This document shows, piece by piece, positions 22,279-25,292 of a stretch of DNA of 25,292 bases. The notes beneath the pieces were generated by a model. That model had not been told where the DNA came from. It did not search any database and saw only the letters and a list, made by a program, of their open reading frames with translations. The stretch spans positions 1 through 25,292 of the forward strand of contig CAYPST010000057.1 in NCBI GenBank assembly GCA_964413425.1, given 5' to 3'. The position numbers and the translations under genes were made by a program. The DNA is from DATFLS01 sp964413425. Its GTDB lineage: Bacteria > Fidelibacterota > JAANXI01. Within the stretch, counting starts at the first letter, position 1. Every line of letters starts with the position of its first letter.

Positions 22279-23265
22279 CTATATTCGCCCGTAAAATCTC
22301 GTCATCACCCGAGCAAACTGGCGCTTCCACCAACTTATCATGGAATTACCGTGCTCAAGACAAAAGAAATGAATTGCCCGGGCACATTCCGGAGTCCGCA
22401 AATACCCATACGACTTATGAGGATTGCGCTCCCCATTCGCATGGTAATTATTATTCACGATCATATCCTGTGCGCGGACCCCTCTGGAATTCGGATGATA
22501 ATCATCAGCCAGATTATAGTTAATCGCCACCAGATCTTCCAGGTCCGACAGGTTATACCACCGTTTGTGTATATTCTCCGGACTGGCAGGCTTTTTCAGA
22601 GCCTGCATCTGCTCCCGGTGTTCGGCGAATAATTTGCTCATTACCACCGGCAGTCCAAGTGGTGAGCCGATGGTGATGAGGGTGTCAATCTCGACATCCG
22701 GCACCAGTTGAGTGAGTACGTCATACGTAATGATGGAACCCATGGAATGAGCGATAAGCAGAATCTCTTTCCCCTTATGCCGCTGAAGCACTCCGGCCAC
22801 CCGCTGTCTGATGTACTCCTTTGCCCGGTTGGCAGCTTTCGAGAACGGCTTGTCATCCTGATCATGAAAATAGATCTCCAGATCATGGAAATATCGATTT
22901 AGCACCGCTTCGGTAAGTAACGGAAAGTTAATGGACATATCCTCTTTTAATAACAATCGATCCATCTGTTTTTCGATAAAATCTAACCATCGTTTTCGAT
23001 GGTAATCAATTTCACGGTGGCCGAAATCATCCGCCGGAACATACGGTTCCCGGAGAAACAGAATATTTTCCTCATCCTCTTCCCGGGGATCAAGCGGCTG
23101 CGGATGAAGGATATCTGCCCAGTAGATGAGTTCAAATTTCAGCAGTGGATGGAAATAGGCCCGGTTTCGCAAGCCTTCCCGAATTGCTGCTTTCCACCAG
23201 AACTCGAGCGTCTCCCTGGGTGGTTTGTTACCCAGTCCGTGTATACCTAATACAATCTTCGTCAT
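22279..23265 (-). CDS. Alpha/beta hydrolase, lipase-like
   Basis: The 328-residue protein starts with the strand-loop VLGIHGLGN (5-13) forming the oxyanion hole. The nucleophile elbow is AHSMGS (172-177, Ser174; an Ala replaces the usual first Gly). A likely acid is Asp244 in LSDLEDLVAIN, and the His is His283 in NPHKSYGYL. The YNLSD-DLVA...NPH pattern is found in bacterial esterases that act on lipids or acyl groups. There is no signal peptide. The gene sits upstream of the LapA-like gene and faces the patatin/protease pair across a convergent gap, which puts two lipid-directed hydrolases within 4 kb. The ribosome binding site before ATG 23265 is weak (CGGGATT). The substrate is not known. 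Confidence 0.85.
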   Translation of the reverse strand: MTKIVLGIHGLGNKPPRETLEFWWKAAIREGLRNRAYFHPLLKFELIYWADILHPQPLDPREEDEENILFLREPYVPADDFGHREIDYHRKRWLDFIEKQMDRLLLKEDMSINFPLLTEAVLNRYFHDLEIYFHDQDDKPFSKAANRAKEYIRQRVAGVLQRHKGKEILLIAHSMGSIITYDVLTQLVPDVEIDTLITIGSPLGLPVVMSKLFAEHREQMQALKKPASPENIHKRWYNLSDLEDLVAINYNLADDYHPNSRGVRAQDMIVNNNYHANGERNPHKSYGYLRTPECARAIHFFCLEHGNSMISWWKRQFARVMTRFYGRI

Positions 23266-23821
23266 AATCCCGGAATCAGAGATAAGGAGAATCTTTCTCT
23301 AATATTATCGGTGGTTATGGAGTTATATCTATCAAAAGGTTAAAAGTAAGTTTCTTTTTAACGAAAATGAATAACCTGCGCTATTGGGGTATTTACCTCC
23401 ACTGGTCCCAAATTATAGAGATGGGAATAGTGAGCCTACTCTAAAAAGTATAGTGAAATTCTTTGCAGTGTATATTTTGAAGAGAGCACGTGAGAATTAT
23501 CTCGTATTTCCAGCATGATCTCTGGTATTCGTGTTTATTGTATGCCATCTGTATCAATCTGTGTACATCTGTGGCTTGTGTAGTGGTCTCAAACTTGTTA
23601 ATGTATTGGTTACTCCCTGCATTTCTGAGTACGCTGCACTTGTTTTATGTCGGATACCATTGGGAACACCATGGATTTCCGGGCATCCCAGGGTGGCATC
23701 TTCCGGAAACACGCTGGGAATAGTACAATTTGCAAATTAATAGACTGCTGGTATATATCCCGATCTATATCCCGATCCTGAAACGTCTTTGAAACTTCGC
23801 GGTCCTCGTGGGTCTTCTCAG
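23266..23821. repeat. Non-coding region with dispersed degenerate repeats
   Basis: No supported gene. The stretch has a gttaaaa/ttttaac hairpin near 23339-23362 and the string atctgtgtacatctgtggctt near 23555. Text cttcgcggtcctcgtgggtcttc occurs near 23793, and a tandem pair of 12-base units lies at 23754-23777. The two strings resemble short repeated intergenic phrases (ATCTGTG..., CTTCGCGG...CGTG) I have met in several environmental bacterial genomes. A related string, tgatctgtggcaatctgtgccatcttcgtg, lies at about 25190. A plus-strand frame at 23490-23723 runs through this repeat text and is rejected. Confidence 0.55.
23754..23777. repeat. Perfect 12-base tandem repeat, two units
   Basis: tatatcccgatc occurs twice in direct succession (23754-23765 and 23766-23777) in non-coding DNA downstream of the OsmC-like gene. 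Confidence 0.85.
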
Positions 23822-24295
23822 TTAGCCAGCATGCACCGCGGAATCCGCAACGCTGATATCCGGCCGCAAATGTATTTTGGCTGTGATGGACTGCGTAATC
23901 AGGCATTTCTCATGAGCATCATGGAGGGTTTGTTCAGCTTGCCCGAAGTAATCAGGAGATTCCAGCACAATGGTGGGGTTGAGGTGAATTTCCGTAAACT
24001 GATAGGACCCGTCCACGAATTCCAGTTTGCCCTCGGCATGGCTGGCATACGACTCCAGCGGAAGGTCTTTTTTCGCTGCAAATGCCAGGAAGGTCGTCAT
24101 AGTGCAAATGTTCACCGATGCCACGAAGAGATCTTCAGGAGACCAAACCCCTGCTTCCCCTTTAAATTCCGGCGGGCTTGAGACCCGGATATCCGGTTTA
24201 TCACCATTTGTGACTATCCCAGACCGAGCTCCAACCCATTGCAATTCCGATTGATAGGTAAATGTTTTATAGCGCCTCTTTGCCTTTGCAGCCAT
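23822..24295 (-). CDS. OsmC-like peroxiredoxin-type protein
   Basis: The 157-residue protein belongs to the OsmC/Ohr fold family, thiol-dependent reducers of organic peroxides. The two active cysteines are Cys64 in VNICTMTTF and Cys131 in HEKCLITQS, and WSPEDLFVAS (51-60) supplies the family's conserved Glu/Pro segment. Length fits the family. The strong ribosome binding site GAGGAGG lies before the ATG at 24295. It is cytoplasmic. Neighbours on the same strand are the GNAT acetyltransferase upstream (101-base gap) and repeat-rich non-coding DNA downstream. Whether it is a true peroxidase or a sulfide or thiol-binding relative cannot be told from sequence alone. Confidence 0.9.
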   Translation of the reverse strand: MAAKAKRRYKTFTYQSELQWVGARSGIVTNGDKPDIRVSSPPEFKGEAGVWSPEDLFVASVNICTMTTFLAFAAKKDLPLESYASHAEGKLEFVDGSYQFTEIHLNPTIVLESPDYFGQAEQTLHDAHEKCLITQSITAKIHLRPDISVADSAVHAG

Positions 24296-24396
24296 ATAAT
24301 CCTCCTCAATTGGTATATTTCAGTTCCCTTTCGCATTTGTATGATTACATAATAAGATCAATAAATGAAAGAAGCGTTACACGATATCTCAGAACC

Positions 24397-24906
24397 TTAT
24401 GGAGACTCTTGCCGATTAAACCAGCGTTGTTCGGCCAGCACAACCGACGCCATTCTCTGCCGATCCGGTACATTCCAATAGATTTGAAGCAGGATGTCCT
24501 TTTTCCGGGAATCCACCGGCTGAAAACCGTGCTTTTCATAGAACCGAATCGCCCATTCAGCCCCGGCCCAGGTGCCCACGAGGACAGGATTGGTGGTTTT
24601 TTTCCGAAGATGATTCAGCAACCTGCTTCCGATGCCCTGCCGCTGATATTCTGGACGAACATACGCATGTCTGATCAGATCCACGTCCCGGACAGGCTGG
24701 ATGCCCATGACACCCGCCAGCTCTCCTCCGAAATCAACACCCCAAAATTCGACTCCCTGCTCCATGTCTCCGCGCAATTCTTCCCGGGGCATGTACGGTT
24801 CGGACCAGCAATCTTTCGGGATGACATGTTTATATGCTGCAGCAGCGGTGTTGATGATGTCGTGAATTGATGGGAAATCATCGGGAGTGCAGGGACGAAT
24901 ACTCAT
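24397..24906 (-). CDS. GNAT family N-acetyltransferase
   Basis: The 169-residue protein shows the GNAT fold, which transfers an acetyl group from acetyl-CoA to an amine. Motif A is VRPEYQRQGIGSRLLNHL (83-100), where Q-x-x-G-I-G binds the CoA pyrophosphate, and EWAIRFYEKHGFQPV is the usual later motif. MSIRPCTPDDFPSIHDIINT is a typical start. The substrate is unknown. ATG 24906 has only a weak A-rich ribosome binding site. It precedes the OsmC-like gene on the same strand. Confidence 0.9.
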   Translation of the reverse strand: MSIRPCTPDDFPSIHDIINTAAAAYKHVIPKDCWSEPYMPREELRGDMEQGVEFWGVDFGGELAGVMGIQPVRDVDLIRHAYVRPEYQRQGIGSRLLNHLRKKTTNPVLVGTWAGAEWAIRFYEKHGFQPVDSRKKDILLQIYWNVPDRQRMASVVLAEQRWFNRQESP

Positions 24907-25292
24907 AATTTCTTGTATCTGTTTTCGCTCCTCAGAGATATTGAAATATTTGCAGAAACATGCAGTATGGCGCAGAAGTACTACCTAAATTCAGGACATC
25001 CGAAATTTTGATTGGGGATTTACACAGGAAAAACTAACTTGCCCCGAGTCGTCGGGGATGACCACAGATACTCCCCACCACTCCCCAAGAGGGGCTTCGG
25101 GGATGGAGGTACCTCCCATTTTTCTGTATACAGGGCAGATGGGATTACAGGAGTCTCTTTGTTCTGTATGCTGACTGTTTTCCCATTTTTTTTGATCTGT
25201 GGCAATCTGTGCCATCTTCGTGCTCATCTTCTCCGCTTTACTTAAGTTTGACACCGGCAATGCCAAAAACACCCGCTATTAAAGGGTTTTCG
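24907..25292. repeat. Non-coding, palindrome-rich window end
   Basis: No supported gene. Hairpins are seen at 25042-25057 (ccccga/tcgggg), about 25083-25102 (ccccaag/cttcgggg with a bulge) and a perfect 12-base palindrome ggaggtacctcc at 25105-25116. The string tgatctgtggcaatctgtgccatcttcgtg near 25190 resembles repeat text near 23555. The composition resembles the cluster at 1-720. Confidence 0.55.

Noticed and set aside
21896..22333. 145-residue minus-strand open frame
   Set aside because: It overlaps the LapA-like gene in another frame; the LapA reading has the family signature and a good ribosome binding site.
23490..23723. 77-residue hydrophobic plus-strand frame
   Set aside because: It covers repeat text (ATCTGTG phrases) and has no ribosome binding site; the hydrophobicity is a by-product of T-rich DNA.

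Overview
The window is 25.3 kb of bacterial DNA of roughly even base composition. Most genes have clear purine-rich ribosome binding sites (GGAGG or AAAGGAG types). It carries an LptF/LptG-type lipopolysaccharide permease, so the organism is Gram-negative, and many twin-arginine (TAT) exported, formylglycine-type sulfatases. A marine or sediment heterotroph of the FCB/PVC-like world is a reasonable guess. The strong Shine-Dalgarno sites argue against a typical Bacteroidota genome. No ribosomal RNA, complete tRNA, CRISPR array, transposase or phage structural gene was recognised, so the taxonomy is inference only.

Layout. (1) 1-723 is non-coding and packed with palindromes; two palindrome families occur in mirrored order (X-Y ... 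Y-X). (2) 724-9969 is a carbohydrate and sulfated-glycan region. It holds a GH109-like Gfo/Idh/MocA enzyme, two intact sulfatases and a gutted sulfatase on the minus strand, then a divergent intact sulfatase with a C-terminal beta domain, then a second Gfo/Idh/MocA oxidoreductase. Most carry TAT signals. No SusC/SusD, transporter, regulator or sulfatase-maturating enzyme lies inside the window. (3) 10014-11667 is a scarred stretch: a frameshifted unknown gene, a degenerate non-coding part, and two C-terminal gene fragments (a methyltransferase and an Ig-like domain protein) that meet head to head at about 11349-11352. (4) 11850-13748 holds a solitary Dam-like adenine methylase and a membrane-anchored DUF1080 (3-keto-disaccharide hydrolase family) protein. 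(5) 14042-15838 encodes an LptF/LptG permease with an unusual C-terminal Ada-like zinc-binding module.

(6) 16026-19044 is a tight four-gene minus-strand cassette: a membrane-anchored amidase_2 peptidoglycan hydrolase, a membrane protein sharing the anchor module of that amidase, a two-helix membrane coiled-coil protein, and a secreted coiled-coil protein with a beta-rich tail. It looks like an envelope-lysis or envelope-spanning apparatus without a phage. (7) 19717-21692 is a patatin-like phospholipase gene followed 38 bases later by a NAL1-like trypsin-fold protease gene. A convergent pair (alpha/beta hydrolase, LapA-like membrane protein) faces it at 22024-23265. (8) 23822-24906 holds an OsmC-like and a GNAT acetyltransferase gene, flanked by repeat-rich non-coding DNA that runs to the window end.

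The two most interesting parts are the amidase-anchor cassette, with its neighbouring lipase and protease genes, and the sulfatase locus that contains a cleanly in-frame deleted sulfatase. The idea that regions 6 and 7 form one system is inference from proximity only.
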